DNA of 64,000 nt from Bosea sp. 29B. GTDB lineage: Bacteria; Pseudomonadota; Alphaproteobacteria; Rhizobiales; Beijerinckiaceae. The notes beneath the pieces were generated by a model. The model ran no database searches, was not told the DNA's origin, and saw only the letters and a list, made by a program, of their open reading frames with translations. The stretch spans positions 682,001 through 746,000 of the forward strand of contig NZ_LR733817.1 of assembly GCF_902506165.1 (NCBI RefSeq). The letters are read 5' to 3'. Below are positions 34,245 to 43,500 of this stretch, one piece after another (position 1 is the stretch's first letter; the number at the start of each line of letters is the position of its first letter). The position numbers were made by a program, and so were the translations under genes.

Positions 34245-35165
34245 TTACTTTTCTTCATCTCGCCGCGGCGCGACGCTGCGCTTCAGCGCCTGGCTCAATA
34301 GCGCGATCAGATCCCGCGTCACCGGGCGCAGCGGCACCGACTTGCGCGTGATGATGCCGAGCGTGCGGGTCACAGCCGGCGAGCGCAAGGGAACAGCGAC
34401 GAGCTCGCCGGCATCGACGACATCGAGCGAAAGCTGCGGCACCACCGCGTAGCCGATGCGCGAGCGCACCAGGCTGACCGCGGTGACGACGCGCTGGACC
34501 TCGTAGCGCCAGGTCAGGCTCTCGCGCCTGGCGCCGAGCGCATCGTCGATCAGGATGCGGTTACCGGTCTCGGCGCTGATCCGCACCAGCGGCTCGTCCT
34601 GCAATTGCGCCCACGTCAACGAGCTCGCCTGCGCCAGCGGCATCGAGCGATGGCTGACCAGCACGAACGGCTCCTTGACGACCGGCTTCAGCTCGAGGTC
34701 CCAGCGATTGGCGGCGACAATGGTGACGCCGAACTCGGCCTCGCCCGACTGGACCTTGTCGGCGATCTCGGACGCCGAGTTGTCGTGGATGCGGACGCCG
34801 ACGCCGGGATGGCGCGCGGCAAAGGTGGCGATCACAGCCGGCATGCAATGCGCCGCCACCGTCGGCAGGCAGCCGAGCGAGACCTGCTCATCGCCCTCGC
34901 GCAGATCGATGCGAACCTCGTTGATGGCGAAGCCGAGGTCCTCGAAGATGCGCCGCGCCCGCGGCAGCAGCGTCGTGCCCGCCGCGGTCAGCGAGACCTG
35001 CCGCGTCGTACGCAGGAAGAGCGGCGTTCCCAGCGACTCCTCCAGTTTGCGGATGCGATGGCTGAGCGCCGTCTGCGACAGGTTGAGATGCGAGGCGGCC
35101 GCACGGAAGCTGCCGCGCTCGGCGATGCTGACGAAGGCCTGCAATCCGAGAACGTCCACTCTCAT
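34245..35165 (-). CDS. LysR family transcriptional regulator
   Basis: 306 residues: N-terminal winged helix-turn-helix (FVSIAERGSFRAAASHLNLSQTALSHRIRKLEESLG, roughly residues 10-46) and a LysR substrate domain. It starts with a 4-bp overlap with the response-regulator gene and is followed after 86 bp by the catabolic genes in the same direction. This same-strand position is unusual for LysR, which is more often divergent; the 86-bp gap could hold its target promoter. Probable ligand: an aromatic acid or ring-cleavage intermediate. Confidence 0.92.
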   Translation of the reverse strand: MRVDVLGLQAFVSIAERGSFRAAASHLNLSQTALSHRIRKLEESLGTPLFLRTTRQVSLTAAGTTLLPRARRIFEDLGFAINEVRIDLREGDEQVSLGCLPTVAAHCMPAVIATFAARHPGVGVRIHDNSASEIADKVQSGEAEFGVTIVAANRWDLELKPVVKEPFVLVSHRSMPLAQASSLTWAQLQDEPLVRISAETGNRILIDDALGARRESLTWRYEVQRVVTAVSLVRSRIGYAVVPQLSLDVVDAGELVAVPLRSPAVTRTLGIITRKSVPLRPVTRDLIALLSQALKRSVAPRRDEEK

Positions 35166-35788
35166 CGGATCGCCCTCTCCTTTCCGGAGATGAGATCGGC
35201 GAGCCGGACCAGCTCGGCCAGCGTCGCAGCGCCCATCTTCCGCATCACCTGACCGCGATGCACCTTCACGGTCACTTCGCTCAGGCCGAGATCGGCTGCG
35301 ATCTGCTTGTTGAGGCGCCCTTGCGCGACGAAGGCGAGCACCTCCCTCTCGCGCACGGTCAAAGTCGCGAAGCGCGACTTCAGCTCGGCGAGCGCCGCCT
35401 CGTCCCGGCGCCTCGCCTCGTCCTTCTCCATCGCCGTGCGCACCGCGTCCAAAAGGTCCTGCTCGCGGAACGGCTTCAGCAGGAACTCGACCGCGCCCGC
35501 CTTGATTGCCCGCACCGCCATCGGCACGTCGCCATGACCTGTGAGGAAGACGATCGGGATCGGATCGTTCAGCGTGGCGAGCTCGGCTTGGAAATCCATG
35601 CCGCTTGGGCCGGGCATCCTGACGTCGAGCACGAGGCAGGACGGCGTGTCGGGACGCCGGACCAGCGCGAACTCCCGCACAGAAGCGAAAGCTGAGACCG
35701 CATAGCCGACCGAGCGGAACAGGCTGTCGAGCCCCTCGCGGACCGAGACATCGTCATCGACCACGAAGACGGTCGCCGGCTTATCCAT
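35162..35788 (-). CDS. FixJ/NarL-type response regulator
   Basis: 208 residues: receiver domain (VVDDDVSVREGL, phosphoacceptor in CLVLDVRMPGPSG, switch Lys in LLKPFREQ) and a LuxR-type helix-turn-helix (LTVREREVLAFVAQGRLNKQIAADLGLSEVTVKVH, about residues 143-177). Overlaps the kinase gene by 8 bp and the LysR gene by 4 bp. FixJ-type regulators paired with this kind of kinase often control catabolic operons; the genes downstream are the obvious targets. Confidence 0.94.
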   Translation of the reverse strand: MDKPATVFVVDDDVSVREGLDSLFRSVGYAVSAFASVREFALVRRPDTPSCLVLDVRMPGPSGMDFQAELATLNDPIPIVFLTGHGDVPMAVRAIKAGAVEFLLKPFREQDLLDAVRTAMEKDEARRRDEAALAELKSRFATLTVREREVLAFVAQGRLNKQIAADLGLSEVTVKVHRGQVMRKMGAATLAELVRLADLISGKERAIR

Positions 35789-36857
35789 GGCGCTCGTCCG
35801 TTTCTGCGTCGGTCGCCGGCAAGGTGAAACCGAAGACCATGCCGCGTGGAAGATTGACGGCGGCATAGATCGTCCCGCCATGCGCCTCGACGATCGAGCG
35901 GCTGATCGCAAGGCCCATGCCCATCCCGCGCGGCTTGGTCGAGTGGAAGGCCTCGAACACCTGCTCGATCGCAGCCGGCGACAGGCTGATGCCGGTGTCA
36001 CGGACGCTCACCGTGATCGTGCGGCCATCGCTGGCGGCGCCGACCAGCAGGTCGCGCGGCCCGGAATCGAGCCCACCCATCGCCTCCACCGCATTGATCA
36101 CCAGGTTGAGCACGACCTGCTGCAGCTGGACCTTGTCGCCGAGCGGCTGCGGCAGGTCACCGGCCATGTCGATATGAAGCGCCACGCGATGCTTGCGCAA
36201 TTCACCCCGGGCCAGCGCCAGGATCTCCTCGATCAGCGCGACCAGGTCGAGCCTGTCGCGCGAGGGCGGAGCCTTGGCCACGAGGTTGCGCACCCGCCCG
36301 ATCACCTCGCCGGCGCGATCGGCATCGGCGACGACGCGCTGCAGCGCCCGCCTGGCCTCGTCGGGATCGGGCGGCGTCGCCGCGAGCCAGCGCAGCGCGG
36401 CATGACCGCTGGCGACGATCCCGGCAAGCGGCTGGCTGACCTCATGCGCGATCGAGGCGGTCAGTTCGCCCATGGTGGTGACGCGCGCCATATGGGCCAG
36501 CTCGGCCTGGGTCTGGCGGACGCGCGCCTCGGCGGCCTCGATCCGCAAGGCCAGATAGGTGGTCGCGCCGATGGCGATCAGGCTCAGGGCCCCGTTCGCC
36601 AGGCCGGTCTCCTGGATTCCGCGCGGGGTCAGCAGATAGCTCAGTATCGTCAGCACAGCGCTGGCAGCGCCGAACGACACGACGACCGCCGGCCGGTCGA
36701 ACCTGACCGAGATCAGGATCACCGCGACATAGAGGACGGCGACCGCGATCTCCAGGCTGGTGAAGGTGTCGGCCAGAAAGATCGCGGCCACCGTCGCGAT
36801 CAGGCCGAGCCAGAGCCATGGTCTTTCGATGCGCATGCGCTCGCGATCGCGCATCAT
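35781..36857 (-). CDS. Sensor histidine kinase, FixL/NodV-like
   Basis: 358 residues: four to five N-terminal TM helices (WLWLGLIATVAAIFL; IAVAVLYVAVILISV; VVVSFGAASAVLTILSYLL; and ALSLIAIGATTYLAL) with little periplasmic loop, then HisKA with the phosphoacceptor in ASIAHEVSQPLAGIVASG, and HATPase_c (NLVINAVEAM, DTGISL, GMGMGLAIS). The membrane-embedded input domain suggests sensing within or near the membrane. Start chosen at the first ATG (36857), just behind GGAGGCGAAGGGCGAGG; the longer in-frame extension has no sensible protein character. Confidence 0.92.
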   Translation of the reverse strand: MMRDRERMRIERPWLWLGLIATVAAIFLADTFTSLEIAVAVLYVAVILISVRFDRPAVVVSFGAASAVLTILSYLLTPRGIQETGLANGALSLIAIGATTYLALRIEAAEARVRQTQAELAHMARVTTMGELTASIAHEVSQPLAGIVASGHAALRWLAATPPDPDEARRALQRVVADADRAGEVIGRVRNLVAKAPPSRDRLDLVALIEEILALARGELRKHRVALHIDMAGDLPQPLGDKVQLQQVVLNLVINAVEAMGGLDSGPRDLLVGAASDGRTITVSVRDTGISLSPAAIEQVFEAFHSTKPRGMGMGLAISRSIVEAHGGTIYAAVNLPRGMVFGFTLPATDAETDERHG

Positions 36858-36936
36858 GCCTCGCCCTTCGCCTCCCGCCCGTCTCACCAATCTACCGGAC
36901 AAGACAGGCCGGTGGCCGCTCTGTCCAGCCCAGGCA

Positions 36937-38268
36937 TCAGCTCGGATTGTCCAGCGTGAACAGGTCGGCATCCTCGTCATAGGCGAAGTATTCGCCGTAG
37001 CGGGCCCAGTTCGTCACCGCCTTCAGCGTCGTCGCGGCATAGTCCTCCGACATGTGGTCCTCGAGCTCGTCACGGAAGCGCGGGGCCGGCGCCTTGTGGC
37101 TGGAGCGCTCGTCGAGCACTCGCCGGATATGCGCAGCCAGCGGCACATAGGCCGCGAGCTGCTGGGCGAAGAGGCGCTTGCGCCCATCCACATCGGCGTC
37201 GGCGAAGCGCAGTCCGGCGGCGGTCAGCCTGATATCGCCGCCTTCGAGATCGGCGAAGCGCAGCAGCTGAAGCGTCTCGGCGACCGGGAAGAGGTCGTCG
37301 ATCTCCAGGTGCAATTCGGCCGCGAGCGGCGGCAGGTCGGCCTCGCCTCTGTAGGGCGCGCCGGCGATCGTCTCGATCAGCCCGGCCATCAGATTGGTCG
37401 AGACCCGCGGCAGCGCCATGGCGATGCCGGTGCCGGGGAAGAAGCCGTCGCGCGCCGGCGTGCCGGCTTTCGCGGTCATGCGGGCATAGATGTCCTCGAC
37501 CAGGGTGCGAAAGGCGGGATCGAGGCGGTTGCGCGGCTGCGGCAGCTCGACCCGCAATTCGGCGATGACCCGGCCGGGATTGGAGCCGAAGATCAGGATG
37601 CGGTCGCACATCAGCACCGCTTCCTCGATATTGTGCGTCACCATCAGGATCGCCTCGATCGGCATCCTGCCCTCGCACCAGAGGTCGAGCAGGTCGGTAC
37701 GCAGCGTCTCGGCGGTGAGCACGTCGAGCGCCGAGAAGGGCTCGTCCATCAGCAGCACCTTGGGGTGGACCACAAGTGCACGCGCCAATCCAACGCGCTG
37801 GCGCATGCCGCCGGAGAGCTCCTTCGGATAGGCGCTCTCGAAGCCGTCGAGGCCGATCAGGTCGATGGCGGCAAGCGCGCGCTTGCGCCGCTCGGCCGGT
37901 GCGACGCCCTGCGCTTCCAGGCCGAGCTCGACATTCTCCAGCACGCTCAGCCAGGGGAACAGCGCAAAGCTCTGGAACACCACAGCGACGCCCGAGCTCG
38001 GCCCAGTCACCGTCCGCCCCTCGAAGGTGACGGTGCCGCCACTCGGCTGGATCAGCCCGGCGATTGCCCGCAGCAGCGTCGACTTGCCCGAGCCGGAGCG
38101 GCCGAGCAGGCCGACGATCTCGCCAGGCCGCAGCTCGACATCGACCTTGTCGAGCACGACCAGCGAGCCGGCCGCGCCCTTGTCGTAGCTCTGGCAGACC
38201 TCTTTGGCGCTGACGAGCGGCGTGGCCTTCCCGGCCTTGAAATCGCGGGTCGCGACGATCTCGTTCAT
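36937..38268 (-). CDS. ABC transporter ATP-binding protein with AAA-associated C-terminal domain (nitrate/taurine type)
   Basis: 443 residues. Residues 1-270 are a NrtD/SsuB/TauB-like ATPase (Walker A GRSGSGKST, signature LSGGMRQRVGLARAL, Walker B VLLMDEPFSALDVLTAE, switch His in MVTHNIEEAV). The remaining 170 residues form the AAA-associated C-terminal domain found on a subset of such ATPases, partly winged-helix-like, possibly a regulatory module. It lies 25 bp downstream of the fused permease gene. No periplasmic binding protein gene accompanies the pair. Confidence 0.9.
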   Translation of the reverse strand: MNEIVATRDFKAGKATPLVSAKEVCQSYDKGAAGSLVVLDKVDVELRPGEIVGLLGRSGSGKSTLLRAIAGLIQPSGGTVTFEGRTVTGPSSGVAVVFQSFALFPWLSVLENVELGLEAQGVAPAERRKRALAAIDLIGLDGFESAYPKELSGGMRQRVGLARALVVHPKVLLMDEPFSALDVLTAETLRTDLLDLWCEGRMPIEAILMVTHNIEEAVLMCDRILIFGSNPGRVIAELRVELPQPRNRLDPAFRTLVEDIYARMTAKAGTPARDGFFPGTGIAMALPRVSTNLMAGLIETIAGAPYRGEADLPPLAAELHLEIDDLFPVAETLQLLRFADLEGGDIRLTAAGLRFADADVDGRKRLFAQQLAAYVPLAAHIRRVLDERSSHKAPAPRFRDELEDHMSEDYAATTLKAVTNWARYGEYFAYDEDADLFTLDNPS

Positions 38269-38292
38269 AGCGGCATCCTCCTGCGAAAAGGG

Positions 38293-40044
38293 TCAGTCGA
38301 GGCGCATCCGGCGTTCCGCCATCGCATAGAGCGGGCGCCAGAGCAGGCGGTTGAAGAGGGTGACGAAGAGCGACATGATGGCGATGCCGAGCACGACGCG
38401 CGCGAAATCGCCGGCCTCGGTCGCGTTGGCGATGTAGGCGCCAAGGCCATAGGCCTCGAGCTTGGTATCCCCCCAGCTCGCGACTTCGGCGACGATGCTG
38501 GCGTTCCACGAGCCGCCGGACGCGGTCAGCGCGCCGGTGACGTAATAGGGGAAGATCCCCGGCAGCATGACGCGCCGCCACCACGTCCAGGAGCGCAGCT
38601 GGTAGACGCTGGCCGCCTCGCGCAGATCGGTCGGAAAGGCGCTCGCGCCGGCGATGACGTTGAACAGGATGTACCATTGCGTACCCAGCACCATCAGCGG
38701 CGAGAGCCAGATGTCCGGGCTGGCGCCGGTCGCGACGATGGCGATGACGGCGAAGGGGAACAGCACATTCGCCGGGAACGCCGCGAGGAACTGCGCCACC
38801 GGCTGGACGCGCTCGGCGACGGCCGGGCGCAGGCCGATCCAGACGCCGACCGGGATCCAGATCAGGCTGGCAACGGCGATCAGCAAGGTGACGCGCAGCA
38901 AGGTGACGAGGCCGCGCGCCAGCGGGTCCCAGGCATCGGCCCAGGACAGGCTCTGCCCGAGATAGGCGACGGCGGTCCACATCGCCCAGGCGCCGAGCCC
39001 GAGGACCAGCGCGAGCCAGATCCGGTCGAGCGCCTTGCTGGTACCCGCGCTGACCTCGCGGCGCGCCGACTGCACGCTGCGGACGCGCACCAGCAGTAGC
39101 CTGCCGCCGAGCCAGGCGAACGGAGCCGTCAGGCGCTTGAGCAGGCGGGTGCGCCGGGCGAGCGCATGCACCCAGGAGCGCGGCTTCTGCTGGCCGGCGG
39201 TCTGCTCGAAGCGGAACTTGTCGGCCCAGGCGACGATCGGCCGGAACAGCAGCTGGTCGTAGAGGCCGATGACGATCGCCATCGCCAGCACCGCCCAGGC
39301 CACGGCGGTGAAATCCTGCTCCTTGATGGCGAGCGCCAGCCAGGAGCCGAGGCCCGGCAACTGCACGGTGGTGTCGCCGACGGAGATCGCCTCGGAGGCG
39401 ACGACGAAGAACCAGCCGCCCGACATCGACATCATCGTGTTCCAGACCAGGCCCGGCATGGCGAAGGGCGCCTCCAGCCGCCAGAAGCGCTGCCAGGACG
39501 ACAGGCCGAAGCTGCGGCTGACCTCGTCGAGATCGCGGGGAACGGTGCGCAGCGACTGATAGAACGAGAAGGCCATGTTCCAGGCCTGGCTGGTGAAGAT
39601 CGCGAAGATCGAGGCGCATTCGGCGCCGAGCTGGCTGCCGGGGAACAGCCCCATGAAGAAGGTGACGGTGAAGGTCAGAAAGCCGAGCACCGGCACCGAT
39701 TGCAGGATGTCGAGCGCCGGGATGATCACCATCTCGGCCCGCCGGCTCTTGGCCGCCAGCGTCGCGATGGTGAAGGTGAAGACGAGCGAGGCGATGATCG
39801 CTGCGAACATCCGCATCGTGGTGCGCAGCGCATAGTCCGGCAGCAGTGCCGGATCGAGCACGACCGGCTCCACAGCAAGACCGGAGAGCGGCGCGCGCAT
39901 CGCCGTTGCGCCGTGCAAGGCCAGCACGGCGAGCGCGGCCAGCAGCGTGAAAGCCGCCAGATCATAAAGATTGGGAAGGACGCGATTGCGCGTCAGGGCG
40001 GCGAGCGCGCTGCGCCCGGCCTCGCGGTTCGTTGGGAACGCCAT
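38293..40044 (-). CDS. ABC transporter permease, two fused permease domains
   Basis: 583-residue inner-membrane protein with two BPD_transp_1 domains and about 12 TM helices. EAA loops are visible at LDEVSRSFGLSSWQRFWRLEAPFAMPG (first half) and LREAASVYQLRSWTWWRRVMLPGIFPY (second half), the latter typical of nitrate/sulfonate/bicarbonate systems. The two halves are joined by a basic stretch of about 60 residues (around KPRSWVHALARRTRLLKRL). Start chosen at ATG 40044; an upstream start at 40134 adds a low-complexity tail. Substrate unknown. Confidence 0.88.
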   Translation of the reverse strand: MAFPTNREAGRSALAALTRNRVLPNLYDLAAFTLLAALAVLALHGATAMRAPLSGLAVEPVVLDPALLPDYALRTTMRMFAAIIASLVFTFTIATLAAKSRRAEMVIIPALDILQSVPVLGFLTFTVTFFMGLFPGSQLGAECASIFAIFTSQAWNMAFSFYQSLRTVPRDLDEVSRSFGLSSWQRFWRLEAPFAMPGLVWNTMMSMSGGWFFVVASEAISVGDTTVQLPGLGSWLALAIKEQDFTAVAWAVLAMAIVIGLYDQLLFRPIVAWADKFRFEQTAGQQKPRSWVHALARRTRLLKRLTAPFAWLGGRLLLVRVRSVQSARREVSAGTSKALDRIWLALVLGLGAWAMWTAVAYLGQSLSWADAWDPLARGLVTLLRVTLLIAVASLIWIPVGVWIGLRPAVAERVQPVAQFLAAFPANVLFPFAVIAIVATGASPDIWLSPLMVLGTQWYILFNVIAGASAFPTDLREAASVYQLRSWTWWRRVMLPGIFPYYVTGALTASGGSWNASIVAEVASWGDTKLEAYGLGAYIANATEAGDFARVVLGIAIMSLFVTLFNRLLWRPLYAMAERRMRLD

Positions 40045-40096
40045 AATGGACCTCGGCGGAATGGAGGCGGCCGGACTTGCGGGCTGAGCGACTTGG

Positions 40097-40339
40097 TCAG
40101 GCGGCGCGCCTGCGCCATGAACACTGACTGCCATCCTCGTCGCGCTGCTCCCCGCCCTCGCTGCGCCAGCGGCATTCCAGGCGCCCGTCCGTCGCGCTGA
40201 TGCGCCACTCGGCGACCAGAGCCCGTCGCCTCGGTATGGCCGTATGCATCAGCGCGCCACTGCTCCGGCGCAGGCTCGGCCAGGCCGGCGCCAGCGCCCG
40301 CGAGATTGCAGAATGCCGAAATGCGACGACGTTGTTCAT
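40097..40339 (-). CDS. Small hypothetical protein
   Basis: 80 residues, strongly basic at the N-terminus, with a C-terminal part RRALVAEWRISATDGRLECRWRSEG that resembles short conserved Hyphomicrobiales proteins of unknown function (from memory, unverified). A good ribosome site (AAGAGGTGGGCC) directly precedes the ATG. Overlapping longer frames on the same strand exist, so the call is uncertain. It ends 52 bp before the fused permease start and may be its leader gene or independent. Confidence 0.45.
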   Translation of the reverse strand: MNNVVAFRHSAISRALAPAWPSLRRSSGALMHTAIPRRRALVAEWRISATDGRLECRWRSEGGEQRDEDGSQCSWRRRAA

Positions 40340-40603
40340 GGCCCACCTCTTCGATCCCGGTGGGGCCCTCCGAGGAGCGAGCGGGCACGCATGACGACAC
40401 GCGCCGCAGCGATGGCTGCGCGCGATCGGTCGGCATGGCCACGTCCCTGCGACGGAAAGCCGGTAGTTGCGAGAGCGCTTCGCGGTCAGCGCCGCGAAGA
40501 CATCCGCTCTCTGCGCCTCAAGGCGATAGCGATCAATCGGACGATGGGATCGCGGCCGATACCTTGGTATAGCCCCGCCGCCGCCACGCCCGGCGGCTCC
40601 CGA
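40340..40603. other. Intergenic region without recognised gene
   Basis: 264 bp between the DSD1-like gene's stop and the small hypothetical gene. Several short open frames exist in all directions, none with convincing start signals or protein character. No strong terminator or clear promoter was found; GC-rich complementary pieces just before 40604 (CCGCC/GGCGG) could form a weak hairpin after the DSD1-like gene. Confidence 0.4.
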
Positions 40604-41761
40604 TCAGTCGGCGCGGCCGCGCGCCTCGACCGGCCATTGCGCCACGAGGTCGGCGCCGCGCACGACATGCAGGATGTCGTGCAGGTTGATCGTCGGGTCG
40701 CAATGCGGGACCGTGCATTCGACGACCGTACCGATCGATAGCGCATCCTGCCCCTCTAGAGGCAGGATGCGGCCGAACTCGTCGCCACACCATTCGATCC
40801 GCCCGACCAGTTCGCCATTCAGGAAGACACGCGGCGGCGGGCCATCGAGCGCAAAACTCTTGCTGCCGCCATCGGTGATGGCGAAGCCGAGCGAACTGTG
40901 GCCGATCACGGTGACGGCGATGCGCAGCGCCGGCTTGAACTCCGGCCCGCCGCGGCCGTGCATGTCGACGCTGTCATAGGCCTCGTCCATGAAGACATAG
41001 GAGCCAGCCTGGATCTCGGTCAGCAACCGGTCCTCGCCATCGAGGAGATGGCTGCCGGTGCCGCCCCCCGAAACGATCTCCGGCGCGAAGCCGGCCTCGC
41101 GCAGCGCCTCGATCATCGAAGCGAGCAGCCGGCCCATCTCCTGGTTGGCGGCGCGGCGCGCGGCGAAGTCGTCGATATGCTGAACGCGGCCCTGATAGGC
41201 CTGGACGCCGCGATAGCGCAACCCGTCCAGCCCGGAAACGAGCCTCGCCAGTTCGACCGCCTCAGCCGGCGTCGCGATGCCGCTGCGCTTGAGCCCGACA
41301 TCGAGATCGACCAGCACGTCGAAAGCCGTGCCGTGCCGCCTCGCAGCCTCGGCGTAGGCCGTGGCGAGATCGGCCCGGTCGACCACGACGCCGATGCGCC
41401 CGCCCGCTGCCGCCGCGCGCGCCAGCGCGTCGATCTTGGCGGGACTGGCGATCGGCGCGCTGAGCAGGAGGTCGCGCGCACCGCCCTCCAACAGCGCCAG
41501 CAGTTCGCCCGGCTTGGCGCAGCAATTGCCGAGCGCACCGGCCGCCATTTGCCGGCGCGTGATCTCGGCGCATTTATGCGACTTCGCATGCGGCCTGAGG
41601 TTCAGCCCGGCCCCGCGGCAGGTCTCAGCCATCAGCGCGATATTGTGCTCGAACTGGTCGAGGTCGAGAACGGCGGCCGGTGTCTCCAGACGCGCCCGGC
41701 TGCCGGGATCGCCGACGAGCTTTTCATTGAGCGCAGCTGCGCCGAACAAGGCCTTGCTCAT
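40604..41761 (-). CDS. DSD1 family PLP-dependent enzyme (D-threonine aldolase/D-serine dehydratase-like)
   Basis: 385 residues of the alanine racemase-like fold-type III family. N-terminal barrel with the PLP lysine in LRPHAKSHKCAEI and phosphate-binding VSGGGTGSH; C-terminal beta domain with the metal-binding pair in VPHCDPTINLHD. Such enzymes cleave D-threonine-type 3-hydroxy amino acids or deaminate D-serine. It overlaps the HyuB gene by 4 bp at the end of a hydantoinase and peptide-uptake operon, so a D-amino acid or 3-hydroxy amino acid released by the hydantoinase is a reasonable substrate (inference). Confidence 0.9.
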   Translation of the reverse strand: MSKALFGAAALNEKLVGDPGSRARLETPAAVLDLDQFEHNIALMAETCRGAGLNLRPHAKSHKCAEITRRQMAAGALGNCCAKPGELLALLEGGARDLLLSAPIASPAKIDALARAAAAGGRIGVVVDRADLATAYAEAARRHGTAFDVLVDLDVGLKRSGIATPAEAVELARLVSGLDGLRYRGVQAYQGRVQHIDDFAARRAANQEMGRLLASMIEALREAGFAPEIVSGGGTGSHLLDGEDRLLTEIQAGSYVFMDEAYDSVDMHGRGGPEFKPALRIAVTVIGHSSLGFAITDGGSKSFALDGPPPRVFLNGELVGRIEWCGDEFGRILPLEGQDALSIGTVVECTVPHCDPTINLHDILHVVRGADLVAQWPVEARGRAD

Positions 41762-43500
41762 GTCCTTGCCTCCGCAAGCGCCGCGCGGTGATGGGCCGTG
41801 GCGTCGCGATCGACGCTCACACCATCCGCAGCGAAGACCACGCCGTAATCCCGGGCGGCGCCCTCTACCGTGACCTTCCCCTCGCGCAGATCGTCCTCGA
41901 CGCGAATAGGATCACGCTTCAGCGCATCGCCATAGCCGCCGCCACCGGCACCGATCAGGCGAAAGACATCTCCAGCCCGAGCAGCGAAGCTCTCCATCGG
42001 CATGGTCGGCAGGCTCTGCTCCGTACCATCGGCGCGGATCAGGATATGGGCCGAGGGCGCGCCGGGGCTGCCGCCCTCGAAGCCGAAAGGCGGGTGATCG
42101 CGCCGGTCGCCGCGCAGCACGAAGCGGACCGGCGCCAGAAAGCGGAATTCGCGAATGAGCGAGAGCCCGCCGCGGAACTCGCCGGGGCCGCCGGTATCCG
42201 GCACCAGCCCATAACACAGCACCTCGACCGGCATGTCGGCCTCGATCATCTCGACCGGCTGGTTGGAGAGGTTGGCGGCGGGGTTGGAAATGCCCTCGAT
42301 GCCGTCCTTGCCGGCGCGGGCGCCCCAGGTGCCGACCACCATCTCGTTGAGCACGAAGGGCCTCCCCTCATGCATGCCGCCACCCGCCAGCAAATAGGGC
42401 CCGCCCTCGGAACCGCCGATGGCGCGCTCCGGCACGATCTGCGCCAGCGCCTGCATGATCGCGTCGAAAACGCGGTAGCCAACGACCCCGCGCGCGCCGC
42501 AGGCCGCCGGATAGCGCGGATTGACCAAACAGCCCTCGGGCGCCCTGACGGTGATCGGCCGCAGGTACCCCTCGCAATTGGGGATATCCTGCTGCGACAG
42601 GCAGCGGATCGCGCAGAACGAGGCCGATTCAGGCAGCGAGATCGGGCAGTTGATCGAGGCCGCGACCTGGTCGGCGGTGCCGGTGAAATCGATGTCGATC
42701 GTGTCGTCGGCGACGGTGACGGTCGCGACGATCGGCAGCGGCTCAGGGTTCTCGCCGACGCCATCGATATAGTCGGTGGCGCGATAGACGCCGTTCGGTA
42801 GAGCGCGGATCACGTCCCGCATCATCCCCTCGGCATGGTCGTGCAGCGCGTCGATATAGCTGTCCAGTTCCTGGGCGCCGTAGCGGCCGATCAGCGTCTT
42901 CAAGCCTTCCTCGGCGACGTTGCAGGCCGCGATCTGGGCGCGAATGTCGCCGAGCACCTCGATCGGCGAGCGGGTATTCGCCTCGAGGATACGGAAAACC
43001 GCGTCGACCGGCTCACCGGCCCCATAGAGCTTCAGCAGCGGCAGGCGCAGGCCTTCCTGTTGGATCTCGGTGGCGTAGATCGCAACCGAGCCGGGCACGA
43101 TGCCGCCGAGATCGGTATGATGCGCCACGGTGGCGGCAAAGCCCGAAAGCCGGCCGTCCACGAAGATCGGCTTCAGAATGTAGATGTCGGGCAGATGCTG
43201 GCCGCCCGAGCCATAGGGGTCGTTGGCGATCAGGATGTCGCCCGGCTCCAACGTGTCGCCATAGCGCTCGCGGACGAAACCCATGATGCGCGGGAAGGAG
43301 CAGAGCTGGATCGGCAGGGTCAGGCCCTGCGCGATCACCCGGCCCTTCGCATCGCAGAGCGCGGTCGAGTAATCCATGATGTCGCGCACGACAGGCGAAT
43401 AGGCCGAGCGCATCACGATCAGCGCCATCTCGTCGGCGGTCGAGGCCAGCGCGTTGCGGATCACTTCGAGGGTGATCGGGTCGATCTCGCGCATGCTCAT
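41758..43500 (-). CDS. Hydantoinase B/oxoprolinase family protein (HyuB)
   Basis: 580 residues. Opens DPITLEVIRNALASTADEMALIVMRSAYSPVVRD and contains LIANDPYGSGGQHLPDIYIL and FTGTADQVAASINCPISLP; these match the HyuB half of oxoprolinases (quoted in pieces; the opening spans residues 6-39). It overlaps the HyuA gene by 4 bp and the DSD1-like gene by 4 bp. With HyuA it forms an ATP-dependent hydantoin or lactam hydrolase. It is related to, but much diverged from, the HyuB half of the fused protein at 16575-20423. Confidence 0.92.
   Translation of the reverse strand: MSMREIDPITLEVIRNALASTADEMALIVMRSAYSPVVRDIMDYSTALCDAKGRVIAQGLTLPIQLCSFPRIMGFVRERYGDTLEPGDILIANDPYGSGGQHLPDIYILKPIFVDGRLSGFAATVAHHTDLGGIVPGSVAIYATEIQQEGLRLPLLKLYGAGEPVDAVFRILEANTRSPIEVLGDIRAQIAACNVAEEGLKTLIGRYGAQELDSYIDALHDHAEGMMRDVIRALPNGVYRATDYIDGVGENPEPLPIVATVTVADDTIDIDFTGTADQVAASINCPISLPESASFCAIRCLSQQDIPNCEGYLRPITVRAPEGCLVNPRYPAACGARGVVGYRVFDAIMQALAQIVPERAIGGSEGGPYLLAGGGMHEGRPFVLNEMVVGTWGARAGKDGIEGISNPAANLSNQPVEMIEADMPVEVLCYGLVPDTGGPGEFRGGLSLIREFRFLAPVRFVLRGDRRDHPPFGFEGGSPGAPSAHILIRADGTEQSLPTMPMESFAARAGDVFRLIGAGGGGYGDALKRDPIRVEDDLREGKVTVEGAARDYGVVFAADGVSVDRDATAHHRAALAEART

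Noticed and set aside
36760..39099. 779-codon open frame antisense to the kinase, ABC ATPase and permease genes
   Set aside because: Spans several real genes on the other strand and has shadow-like composition.
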